A stretch of DNA of 64,000 nt from Pseudoalteromonas citrea (GCF_000238375.3 NZ_AHBZ03000027.1:682001-746000), one strand, 5' to 3'. Shown: positions 20,401-28,067, counted from the stretch's first letter. Numbers and translations are program-made. Notes: generated by a model from the sequence alone, not told the origin.

Positions 20401-23400
20401 GTAAATTTAAGACATCAATTCACCAAGAAAAAAAGCTATCTTGGGATAATTTTGATTTAGTAAGAGTAAATGGTTTTGAACATACAGGTTTGTTGGATAG
20501 AGATGTCAGGGAAAGTGTAGAAAATTCATTTATAAAGGGTAAAGAGAAATGGGATATCAATTTATTATCCGCTACACCAACTCTAGAAATGGGGATAGAT
20601 ATTGGAGATCTTTCGAGTGTTGCACTTTGTTCAGTTCCTCCAGCTCAGTCTAATTATTTGCAGAGAATAGGACGTGCAGGCCGAAGAGACGGGAATGCTT
20701 TTAATGTCACTTTTTCTGAAGGGAATGCGCACGATCTTTATTATTACAATGACCCTATGGATATGATGGCGGGTTCTGTTCAACCACCGGGGGTTTTTCT
20801 AAAAGCTAACGCCGTTTTAGAACGTCAACTTACAGCATTTTGTTTTGATTCGTGGGTAAAAGGTGGTGTAACTGATAGTGATGTGCCAAAAAGCGTAAGG
20901 GATCTGTTGAATACCGTTGAAGGTGGCCACACGCATCAGTTTCCCTATATCTTTTTCGATTACATAACAAAACACCAAGGCTATTTATTAGAGCAGTTTT
21001 CATCATTGTTTGACGAAATGGACAGCGATATTCAAAAGTCACTCTCGATCTTTTTACGAGGCGATGATGATGACCATATGTCTTTAAGTGGCAGGATCAT
21101 TAACCGCATTACGCAGTTAGTTAATGATAGAAAAGGGTTAAAGAAGAGAGTGTCTACCATTGATACTGAGCTTCGCAAACTGGATAAACTTGAAGTACAT
21201 GAGTCAGATCACAAAGAGAAAGTTGAGCTTCTAAATAATGAGCGAGCAGCCATTCGTTCTTTGATCCGACAAATGAATGGAAAGCAAACACTCAATTTCT
21301 TCACGGATGAAGGTTTGTTACCCAATTATGCATTCCCTGAAGAGGGGGTGACTATCCGCTCAATTTTGTGGAGAAGAAAAGAACAAGCAGAATCACAAGA
21401 AGACGGGACAAAATTTCAAAGAAATACTTATGATTATGAACGTCCAGCTGCTTCAGCGTTATCTGAACTAGCGCCAGATAATCATTTTTATGCAGGTGGC
21501 AATAAAGTAGAAATTGAACAAGTCGACTTAAGTGTGTCAACTGTTGAATCATGGCGGGTATGCAACAACTGTAACTACAGTGAAGATATTAATATTAGTA
21601 AAGACCAGTTTAAGACTTGCCCAAAATGTGAAAGTGTTAATTGGAGCGATAACGGCCAACTAACGCAAATGTTAAAGCTTCGACAAGTCTATGCAAGAAC
21701 GAACGAAAGAGATGCAAAGATAAGCGATGATTCTGATAACAGAGAGCCTAAATTTTATAAAAGACAAATGTTAGTAAGCTATGACGATACGGATGTTCTT
21801 TCTGCTTATAAGATTGATAGTGATGAAGTCGTTTTTGGCTTTGATTTTGTAAAAAAAATAAAAATCAAAGATATTAATTTCGGTGTCCCTGACAATCAAT
21901 CAGAACAGTCAATAATTGCTGGTGATGAAGATCAACGAACTGGCTTTAAGGTATGTAACAAGTGCGGAATGGTTAAAACCAATAAGACAAGGCACTTTAA
22001 ACATGATCTAACTTGTAGTTATAACAAGAACCCGGAAACCGCACTAGATGACGATAATTTTATAGATTGCTTATATCTCTATAGAGAATTAACTTCTGAG
22101 GCAGTAAGAATTCTATTACCAGTATCAAGTTATTCAATAAACTCTGCTAATGAAGCGACGTTTGCAGCTGCAATCCAACTAGGTATTAAGTTGTACTTTA
22201 AAGGTAGTATTGACCATATAAAAAGTACTGTATATAGCGAACCTGTTAACGCGGGCGAAGGCAGACGATATTACCTTGTAATTTACGATACAGTACCGGG
22301 CGGAACTGGTTATTTAAAATCACTTATGGATTCCCCAGCTAATTTATTAAACTTAGTTGAAAAGTCGTTTAATAAATTAGATTCCTGTTCATGTAATCAC
22401 GATCCTAGCAAAGATGGCTGCTATAAATGCATATACGCATATCGTGACCGCCAACGCATGCCCAAAATATCGCGAGATCTCGCTAAATCACTGTTTCAAA
22501 AAATACTTGAAAACAGAAATAATATTGTTGAGGTGGACACACTAAAGTCTGTTAATCCAAATACGTTGTTAGATAGTGAACTAGAACATAGGTTTATAGA
22601 TACGTTAAAAGCAGCCGGACAACCATGGAAAGTCAGTAACTCTATCGTAAATGGCAAAAATGGTTACGTTTTAACGATTGGTCGTCAAGATGAAATATCT
22701 CATGCATGGAAAATTGAACCTCAAGTTGATTTAGACAAAGATAAAGGTGTAGATATACCTTCACGACCTGACTTTGTCCTTTGGCCAGTTAAAAATACTC
22801 AAACAGTGTTACCTATAGCTGTTTTTTTAGACGGATATGAATTCCATTTTGATAAAGTTGGAGACGATACTCGCAAACGAAATGCTATTCGACAGAGCGG
22901 GAAATTTATCGTTTGGACTCTTTACTGGGACGATCTGGAGAAAAATGATTCGGGCCATTTAAAAGAATATTTTGATTTATTCCAGAATAGTAAGTTGAGA
23001 GAGATGTTTGGTTCATCTCCCAAACAATTGACAGGTAAAAACTACAACCAATGGAACTCAGTATTAAATAAACGAAATAGTTTCAGTTTATTGTCAGAGT
23101 TATTAGTTAACCCAATTGAAAATGCCATCCAGTTTAAAAACGTAGCATTGGTTCATTCGTTTTGTTGGTTAAATCCAAGTAAAGGTTTGAGCCAAAGAAA
23201 CCCTGAAATAGCTCAGCGATTAGAGTTTGAACTTAAAGAGAATGCACCTTTATTCCGAGTAAATGAGTTTTTAGATGATGAAAACTATTGGTTTGGTGGA
23301 TTGATGGATTGTCTCGAAAGTTCAGAAAAGCTCGTTGAGTTGACAACTGCTTTATCTTTACAGAAGTTTCAACAAGCCAAATTTGGACAAAGTATAGAAG

Positions 23401-23894
23401 ACTGCAATTTCTTAACGAAATTGTTAAAGGTCCATATTTGTTTTGATGATACAGATATTGAAAATGTTAACTTCAAACAATCATTAATAGGGTACTGGAA
23501 GTTATTCAATTTATTACAATTCATGGATGACGTTTCATTTACGTCAATGAGCATGATTGAACTTGAAACGGAGCAGATAGAACTGCCAAGAAAAGAAGTC
23601 ACTTCTTCCTTATCCGACCAATGGAAAGATGTTATTGAACAATCAGTGATTGATTCAAATCTAGAGTTGTTTGGTGAACTTGAGATAGATTTACCTGTAG
23701 TAGGATTTGAACTTGTATCGAGTGATGAAGTTATTGGGTTGTGCGAGCTTGCATGGCCTAGTAATAAGGTAGCCTTATTCTGTAACGATGAAAGTGAAGA
23801 CATGGCTGTATTTGAGAAAGATGGTTGGCAGTGTTTTGAAGACCCTGTTGATATCGGCCTAGTAGAAAAAATAAAAATGATTTTGGGAGCATAA
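17451..23894 (+). CDS. Giant DUF1998 helicase-nuclease (DruE/DrmA-like)
   Basis: 2147 aa. N-terminal helicase: ATGTGSGKTE (105-114), DELHTFDGAQGTD (236-248), LSATPTLEMGIDIG (about 1039) and QRIGRAGRRDG (about 1070). Cysteine clusters occur near 500-620 (CRDCHNTGWG, CSHC, CASCG, CPFC). A DUF1998 region with GGTGYLKSL and CSCNH...CYKC lies near 1618-1665. From about 1707 to 1833 a PD-(D/E)xK-like segment follows (DSELEHRF; IPSRPDF; IAVFLDGYEFHF). The last 65 residues carry the shared module (DLPVVGFEL; CELAWPSNKVALF). Size and domain order resemble DruE of Druantia; DISARM DrmA/DrmB are the alternative. Likely translocates on and cuts foreign DNA. Confidence 0.8.
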   Translation: MLPSIISQQTEQAIRSFLLHSFEMSSHLFSRTDVNGVYSSAMEDFLSTKENLSKGPYISLNLPFRQSSLSRDFFPNLYLPFIPYQHQAKAYERLTAAKPLSTLVATGTGSGKTECFMNPVLNYCASSKEKGIKAIIIYPMNALATDQAKRFAETIYSNEGLKNKVTVGLFVGQEDSEKSKVMGSDKVITCKDTLRDNPPDVLMTNYKMLDFLLLRPKDQVIWKHNTPESLQFLIVDELHTFDGAQGTDLSCLIRRLKHRLEIPKQHLTCVGTSATIGDNYEELTRYAEDIFDAQFDIASVVNEDRLSAKEFLEESPLEYFSSPESFELPNFEDIDTPEEYVNKVIQAWFKTDAFLITEPANTNEGIQQRISLGEKIKSHRFFHRLLDKLNGEITSIESLSQDLFGSAGIAENERTKLIESFCVLISVAKEEVEENADAISKRLAAGKIKPSLPLLQVRHQLWLRELRRMVASVNALPQLTFSDDLTQTIADTKYLPVLHCRDCHNTGWGGVLGNTDTHINDDLAQFYQLYFDNRPEAKLIFPVQSFDDKLAKLGRFQKLCSHCLKLNNFDSSTKECASCGQDELLLVYIPDDTKRRNLTDGGSVLKASHDCPFCKSETGVSVLGSRAASLISVMTHQLFGSHYNQDKQLITFSDSVQDAAHRAGFFTARTYPLLIRSLIAKVIETIKPKNLSELCSGVANFARDYFDNDESFVGTFIAPDMEWQSHFKELQEKGKLPSPTNLPKNIQSRLEWEVVSEFGIKSFLGRSLTKSKFAAISFDRELLDEVTNKIHLILVEEVAELSDLSVTQVEHFVVTFLHLLINNGGIYHDSLSNYVANAGDTYVHNKVGQTQYYMPNWGRRSRKPRFLSIKKVSNQFDYVSKKDAGNSPYLISLLKNLLNEDLVFATSQSELIFTRILGQFRTSGILVEREVKGEPVFGVNTEALLVSNELVKVECCDCGSPLNIDKNIESYWLNSPCLVPTCNGKFKTSIHQEKKLSWDNFDLVRVNGFEHTGLLDRDVRESVENSFIKGKEKWDINLLSATPTLEMGIDIGDLSSVALCSVPPAQSNYLQRIGRAGRRDGNAFNVTFSEGNAHDLYYYNDPMDMMAGSVQPPGVFLKANAVLERQLTAFCFDSWVKGGVTDSDVPKSVRDLLNTVEGGHTHQFPYIFFDYITKHQGYLLEQFSSLFDEMDSDIQKSLSIFLRGDDDDHMSLSGRIINRITQLVNDRKGLKKRVSTIDTELRKLDKLEVHESDHKEKVELLNNERAAIRSLIRQMNGKQTLNFFTDEGLLPNYAFPEEGVTIRSILWRRKEQAESQEDGTKFQRNTYDYERPAASALSELAPDNHFYAGGNKVEIEQVDLSVSTVESWRVCNNCNYSEDINISKDQFKTCPKCESVNWSDNGQLTQMLKLRQVYARTNERDAKISDDSDNREPKFYKRQMLVSYDDTDVLSAYKIDSDEVVFGFDFVKKIKIKDINFGVPDNQSEQSIIAGDEDQRTGFKVCNKCGMVKTNKTRHFKHDLTCSYNKNPETALDDDNFIDCLYLYRELTSEAVRILLPVSSYSINSANEATFAAAIQLGIKLYFKGSIDHIKSTVYSEPVNAGEGRRYYLVIYDTVPGGTGYLKSLMDSPANLLNLVEKSFNKLDSCSCNHDPSKDGCYKCIYAYRDRQRMPKISRDLAKSLFQKILENRNNIVEVDTLKSVNPNTLLDSELEHRFIDTLKAAGQPWKVSNSIVNGKNGYVLTIGRQDEISHAWKIEPQVDLDKDKGVDIPSRPDFVLWPVKNTQTVLPIAVFLDGYEFHFDKVGDDTRKRNAIRQSGKFIVWTLYWDDLEKNDSGHLKEYFDLFQNSKLREMFGSSPKQLTGKNYNQWNSVLNKRNSFSLLSELLVNPIENAIQFKNVALVHSFCWLNPSKGLSQRNPEIAQRLEFELKENAPLFRVNEFLDDENYWFGGLMDCLESSEKLVELTTALSLQKFQQAKFGQSIEDCNFLTKLLKVHICFDDTDIENVNFKQSLIGYWKLFNLLQFMDDVSFTSMSMIELETEQIELPRKEVTSSLSDQWKDVIEQSVIDSNLELFGELEIDLPVVGFELVSSDEVIGLCELAWPSNKVALFCNDESEDMAVFEKDGWQCFEDPVDIGLVEKIKMILGA

Positions 23895-23895
23895 T

Positions 23896-26022
23896 ATGGA
23901 TATTCAAGTTGCAATATCACAAGATTTCTTAACAGCAATACTGAAATTACCAAGAGCACAGCAAAAAAAGGTTAATCAATTTGTTAGTAAGTTTAGGAGT
24001 GATCCATTAAGTAGTGGAATTAACTACGAAAAAATAATCGATGCAGCTAACAGCGATATGCGCTCTGTAAGAATTGATCAAGCCTATAGAGGAATTATTT
24101 TAAAGCCTCAGCAAGGTAATGTTTATATTTTATTGTGGGTAGATCATCACGATGAAGCCTATGCATGGGCCAGAAGGCATCAATGTAAAATTCATCCAAA
24201 AACCGGCGCTATTCAGTTATATGCAACTGAAGTGGATGAGTCTGTAAATGAAGTGGTAGAGAATCCAACTTCAGTTATAGAACAAGACAGTTCATTATTA
24301 TTTGATGATTATTCTACCGAACAATTAATAGATGTTGGTTTACCTGAAGAATTTTCAGAAAAAATATCACAATTATCTAATATTCAACAATTAGAAGCAT
24401 ATCGAGAAGCATTGCCTAATGATGCATTTGAAGCGCTATATTTCCTTGCCGATGGCATTCCTTATGATGAGGTGCTAGAAGATTATCGTTCGTCTGGTAC
24501 AGAAGATGTCGATACAGAGGACTTTGCCGCCGCTCTCATAAGAGAAGGCTCAAAGCGCCGTTTCGTAGTGGTTGATGATGAAGCTCTAGAACAAATGCTA
24601 GATGCTCCCCTTGAAAAGTGGCGTGTATTTCTACATCCATCACAACTAAAATTGGTTGAAAGGGATTGGAATGGTCCTGTCCGTGTATTAGGAGGAGCAG
24701 GAACTGGTAAAACAGTTGCAGCAATCCATAGAGCAAAGTGGTTAGCAAGTAATCTTGTTGGAGTACCAAATAAGAAAGTACTTTTTACTACGTTTACAAA
24801 AAACTTGGCATCAGATATTTCCGCACATTTAGAGCAAGTCTGTAGTCATGCTGAGTTATCCTCAATCGAAACAATTAATATTGATTCTTGGGTTCATAAA
24901 TTCCTAAAACGAAACAACTATAACTATGACATTGTTTATCCCGGAGATTCACATCCAAAGAGAGTAAATAGTTGGAATAGGGCACTTGATAACAAGTCTC
25001 CAGAGCTAGATCTATCCGATCATTTTTACGAGGAAGAGTGGAAGTTAGTTATTCAAGAGCAAAGTATTACTGACAAAGCTGAGTATATTAGGGCGAAACG
25101 AAACGGACGAGGGACAAGGCTAAACAGAAAAGAGCGATTGTTAGCGTGGTCTGTATTTGAGGAGTATTTGTTACAACTTAATCATAACAAAATCAAAGAA
25201 ATGCCAGATGCAATGAGAGATTGTATTTCGATTATAGATAGCAAAAATATTAAACCTATATACGACTCAGTTATTATCGATGAAGGCCAAGATATGGGAA
25301 CTCAGGCTTACGAATTGATTCGAAGAATTGTTCCAGAAGGTAAGAACGATATTTTTATTGTCGGTGATGGGCACCAAAGAATTTATCGTAATAAAGTTGT
25401 TTTAGGCCGATGCGGAATTAATATTGTAGGGCGTAGCCGCAAACTGAGAGTTAATTATCGAACTACAGAGGAAACTAAAAAGCTTGCTGTTTCAGTATTA
25501 AATAATATACCTGTAGATGATTTGGATGACGGCGCAGATACAAGTAATGGTTATGTCTCGTTGATGCACGGTGAACAGCCTGAAGTTATAACCGCAGATA
25601 GTTTCATTGATGAAGCAGATGCAGTTGTAGAGAGAATTGAACAATTAGAAGCTGCGGGAGCCAAACTAAAAGATATTTGTATAGTTGCTAGAACAAAGTC
25701 TTTGAGAGACTCGTTTGGTCAACAGTTGAAAAAAGCAGGAATAACGACGTATGAAGTTATGGCTAATGGAACTGATAATCGACAGCAGGATGGAGTTAGA
25801 CTAGCAACAATGCATCGAGTAAAAGGTTTGGAGTTTCAAAACGTATTTATCGTTGCTTGTAATCAGCAAAATGTTCCACTCAAAAATTTCAAGTCGGATG
25901 ATCCTGTTGAATTAAGAGAGCATGAAATGTCAGAAAGAGCCTTGCTGCATGTTGCAATGACGCGAGCAATGAGAAGTTTGACTGTCTCATGCCATGGAAG
26001 TCTAAGCCATTTCATAAAGTAG
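23896..26022 (+). CDS. UvrD/Rep-family helicase with RelE/ParE-like N-terminal domain
   Basis: 708 aa. Residues 1-110 resemble a RelE/ParE-type toxin fold (LPRAQQKKVNQFVSKF, SVRIDQAYRGIIL, YILLWVDHHDEAYAWARRH). The rest is a superfamily 1 helicase: GGAGTGKT (266-273), a DEGQD Walker B near 462, VGDGHQRIYR, LRVNYRTTEET and HRVKGLEFQNV near 640, ending in HVAMTRAM. Such RelE-helicase fusions are known as a protein family; whether the N-terminus still acts on RNA is unknown, and it may be only a docking domain. The ATG is 2 bp after the preceding stop. Last gene of the block; hairpins follow. Confidence 0.82.
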   Translation: MDIQVAISQDFLTAILKLPRAQQKKVNQFVSKFRSDPLSSGINYEKIIDAANSDMRSVRIDQAYRGIILKPQQGNVYILLWVDHHDEAYAWARRHQCKIHPKTGAIQLYATEVDESVNEVVENPTSVIEQDSSLLFDDYSTEQLIDVGLPEEFSEKISQLSNIQQLEAYREALPNDAFEALYFLADGIPYDEVLEDYRSSGTEDVDTEDFAAALIREGSKRRFVVVDDEALEQMLDAPLEKWRVFLHPSQLKLVERDWNGPVRVLGGAGTGKTVAAIHRAKWLASNLVGVPNKKVLFTTFTKNLASDISAHLEQVCSHAELSSIETINIDSWVHKFLKRNNYNYDIVYPGDSHPKRVNSWNRALDNKSPELDLSDHFYEEEWKLVIQEQSITDKAEYIRAKRNGRGTRLNRKERLLAWSVFEEYLLQLNHNKIKEMPDAMRDCISIIDSKNIKPIYDSVIIDEGQDMGTQAYELIRRIVPEGKNDIFIVGDGHQRIYRNKVVLGRCGINIVGRSRKLRVNYRTTEETKKLAVSVLNNIPVDDLDDGADTSNGYVSLMHGEQPEVITADSFIDEADAVVERIEQLEAAGAKLKDICIVARTKSLRDSFGQQLKKAGITTYEVMANGTDNRQQDGVRLATMHRVKGLEFQNVFIVACNQQNVPLKNFKSDDPVELREHEMSERALLHVAMTRAMRSLTVSCHGSLSHFIK

Positions 26023-26040
26023 CAATTCAAAGAACAGAAA

Positions 26041-26093
26041 GGGACTCTAATTTGGAGTCCCAATTCATAGATTATTTAGTCAGAAAAATAATC
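26041..26093 (+). terminator. Two consecutive hairpins at the end of the defence operon
   Basis: The first hairpin has arms GGGACTC (26041-26047) and GAGTCCC (26055-26061). The second has arms GATTATTT (26070-26077) and AAATAATC (26086-26093). Neither has a strong U-tract, so termination is inferred from position 19 bp after the helicase stop. The first hairpin overlaps the first copy of a 48-bp-period repeat. Confidence 0.5.
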
Positions 26094-26156
26094 TCTAATT
26101 ACGAGTCCCAAAGGAACTCAATCTCCAGCAAGTCCCAAATCTCAATTTAGAGTCCG
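26045..26156 (+). repeat. Three direct repeats at exact 48-bp spacing
   Basis: Copies at 26045-26061 (CTCTAATTTGGAGTCCC), 26093-26109 (CTCTAATTACGAGTCCC) and 26141-26156 (CTCAATTTAGAGTCCG) start exactly 48 bp apart; the DNA between them is unrelated. The strip lies between the end of the defence operon and the integrase gene. Direct repeats beside a tyrosine recombinase may be arm-type integrase or directionality-factor binding sites; this function is inferred. They could instead be operators. Confidence 0.55.
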
Positions 26157-26230
26157 TTTGTCAGACCTTTTACATCAATGTGTGGTAATTTATATCATTT
26201 AACATAACGTAAATTATAGGAGGTAATGTT

Positions 26231-26272
26231 GTGTTGTTAAGCGCTGTCCATTTAGCAGTAGCTTATATATAA
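26231..26272 (+). CDS. Possible 13-codon leader ORF upstream of the integrase
   Basis: A strong ribosome site, AGGAGGT (26218-26224), stands 6 bases before a GTG that opens a 13-codon frame ending at TAA 26270-26272. No longer reading frame uses this site, while the integrase ATG itself has no good ribosome site. It could be a leader peptide, a remnant of a lost gene, or chance. It reaches into the predicted integrase -10 box, so it would be on a different transcript from the integrase promoter proposed at 26268. Confidence 0.25.
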   Translation: MLLSAVHLAVAYI

Positions 26273-26299
26273 TGTCCAATACTAGACAGTATCGGACAT
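26268..26299 (+). promoter_or_regulatory. Integrase promoter -10 box overlapped by a palindromic operator
   Basis: A perfect TATAAT lies at 26268-26273. Overlapping it is a 28-bp palindrome: left arm ATGTCCAATACT (26272-26283), AGAC, right arm AGTATCGGACAT (26288-26299); the arms pair at 11 of 12 positions. It ends 7 bp before the integrase ATG. Its placement on the start of transcription suggests a repressor site. No good -35 box is seen, but a half-site-like TGTCCA occurs at 26245-26250. Confidence 0.55.
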
Positions 26300-26306
26300 A
26301 AACCAT

Positions 26307-27518
26307 ATGCTTTCCCCCTTAGTAGATACACTTAAGCAGCTTCGTTATCAAATTGCACACATTGAAGATGGCACTTTAACCAACGAATACCCTGAGCTTG
26401 AATCATTTTTATCTCACGTGGTACGTTCAGTGCCCAATGCACGGGATGATATTGAATTTTTGTATCAATTTTTATATGTTTATGGCCGAAAGTCAGAAGC
26501 GACGTTCAATCGTTTTAGAAATGAATTAGAACGGTTTTATTTATGGGCTTGGGAATGGCGCGCACTCTCTGTATTTGAACTTAAGCGAGAAGATATTGAA
26601 GCCTATGTTGAATTTGTTGTAGAGCCCGATAATAGATGGATATCAGACTCTGTTCAATGGCGCTTTAAAGATCATGAAGGTTTGCGTGTTGTTAATAAGC
26701 TTTGGCGTCCATTTGCGTTTAAGGAAAATGGCGTTAGTCAGCAAACCTTTTCGGCTATGTTTACAGCGCTCAACGTGTTTTATAAATTCGCTATTCTTGA
26801 AGAAAAAACATTTACTAATTTTATACCTGTGGTTAAAAAAAACAGCCCTTATTTAATCGTCCAGTCTCAAATTAAATTGCCAGATACATTGAGTAATTTA
26901 CAGTGGGAATATGTCTTTGGTGTTACTCGAGATAAATGCGAAGAAAACCCCAGCTTAGAAAGAAATTTATTCACTTTGGCATGTTTAAAAGGATTATATT
27001 TACGTATATCTGAGTTATCAGAACGGCCACAATGGTCCCCAGTTATGTCTCATTTTTGGCAAGATCCTGACGGATTTTGGTATTTAAGGATCATGGGTAA
27101 AGGGAATAAATTGCGCGATGTAACATTAAGTGAAGATTTTATTATATATTTACGCCGCTATCGACAGTATCGCGCCCTACCCGCATTGCCTAGAGTTGAT
27201 GAACCCCACCCTATAATTCATAAACTGCGAGGTCAAGGTGGTATGAATGTTCGTCAGATAAGGCGTATTGTGCAGCAAAGCTTTGATTTGGCAGTTGACT
27301 CTTTAGCTGCAGATGGCTTTTCTGATGAGTCTGAGCAATTAAAAGCAGCAACGGCACATTGGCTTAGGCACACAGGCGCGACTCATGATGCACAACATCG
27401 CCCCTTGAAGCATTTATCAGAAGACCTAGGGCATGCAAAAATCGCGACCACAGATCAAATTTATATTCAGACTAATATAAAGGATAGAGCTAAATCTGGC
27501 TCAAAAAGAAAGCTTTAA
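26307..27518 (+). CDS. Tyrosine recombinase/integrase
   Basis: 403 aa. The C-terminal catalytic domain has the expected residues: Arg233 in LYLRISEL, a Lys in MGKGNKLRDV, His351-x-x-Arg354 in HWLRHTGAT, His in EDLGHAKIATTDQ, and nucleophile Tyr386 in QIYIQTN. Residues about 50-190 fit a core-binding domain (KSEATFNRFRNELERF). It lies 284 bp after the defence operon in the same direction, which suggests that the array belongs, or belonged, to an integrating element. The other end of such an element would be left of this window. No attachment duplication can be identified here. Likely repressed through the overlapping palindrome. Confidence 0.85.
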   Translation: MLSPLVDTLKQLRYQIAHIEDGTLTNEYPELESFLSHVVRSVPNARDDIEFLYQFLYVYGRKSEATFNRFRNELERFYLWAWEWRALSVFELKREDIEAYVEFVVEPDNRWISDSVQWRFKDHEGLRVVNKLWRPFAFKENGVSQQTFSAMFTALNVFYKFAILEEKTFTNFIPVVKKNSPYLIVQSQIKLPDTLSNLQWEYVFGVTRDKCEENPSLERNLFTLACLKGLYLRISELSERPQWSPVMSHFWQDPDGFWYLRIMGKGNKLRDVTLSEDFIIYLRRYRQYRALPALPRVDEPHPIIHKLRGQGGMNVRQIRRIVQQSFDLAVDSLAADGFSDESEQLKAATAHWLRHTGATHDAQHRPLKHLSEDLGHAKIATTDQIYIQTNIKDRAKSGSKRKL

Positions 27519-27626
27519 TTCTATTTTTTAATAGTGTTTATAATGCTATTTTAAATTATAAAAAATAAATCTTAATTTTAAATTATGTGGTTATAGATTT
27601 TTTTATGACTCGGAAAGTATTATTTA

Positions 27627-27689
27627 TTTAATTATTTTAATTATTTTAATTATTTTAATTATTTTAATTATTTTAATTATTTTAATTAT
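27627..27689. repeat. 9-bp tandem repeat, seven copies
   Basis: Seven perfect head-to-tail copies of TTTAATTAT run from 27627 to 27689, then the pattern decays. The stretch is pure A/T and non-coding. It lies about 110 bp after the integrase stop. Confidence 0.9.
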
Positions 27690-27750
27690 TTTTATATTGA
27701 GAGTTATTCGAAAGTATACTGATTTTTTGTTTTTAAAAAAATCGATATTA

Positions 27751-27834
27751 TTGAACATTGAACATTGAACATTGAACATTGAACATTGAACATTGAACAT
27801 TGAACATTGAACATTGAACATTGAACATTGAACA
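27751..27834. repeat. Heptanucleotide tandem repeat, twelve copies
   Basis: Twelve perfect copies of TTGAACA occupy 27751-27834. A reading frame through it on the minus strand gives a repeating MFNVQCS peptide, an artefact of the 7-bp unit. Perfect identity implies recent slippage or active maintenance. No gene or promoter is adjacent, so phase variation of a neighbour is not evident. It separates the integrase from ydiJ. Confidence 0.95.
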
Positions 27835-28067
27835 TACCTCCCTTTTTAAGAGATATTCACCTAGGTTGCTGCCTTTTTTGATAAATTTGGCGTATCTCGT
27901 ACGGCAATACCAATTAGGATAGGCTGAAACGCCAAGAATCGTTCAATATCCACGCTGTTTTATTATGTTAAATTGAGGTTTAATCCTCTATTGTCTATAT
28001 GATAGTGCCAGTTTTGCATTCTAAATATAGGAAATGAAATGTAAGTTTATAAAATATGGGTAGTTAT

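Noticed and set aside
23369-23959. 196-aa minus-strand reading frame across the giant helicase and UvrD start
   Set aside because: Antisense to two well-supported genes, low-complexity Ser/Asn-rich product, no recognisable domain.
26045-26156. CRISPR array
   Set aside because: Only three short, imperfect repeats and no cas genes nearby.
27624-27821. Minus-strand reading frame encoding a repeated MFNVQCS peptide
   Set aside because: It is produced by the 7-bp and 9-bp tandem repeats; no ribosome site and no non-repetitive part.
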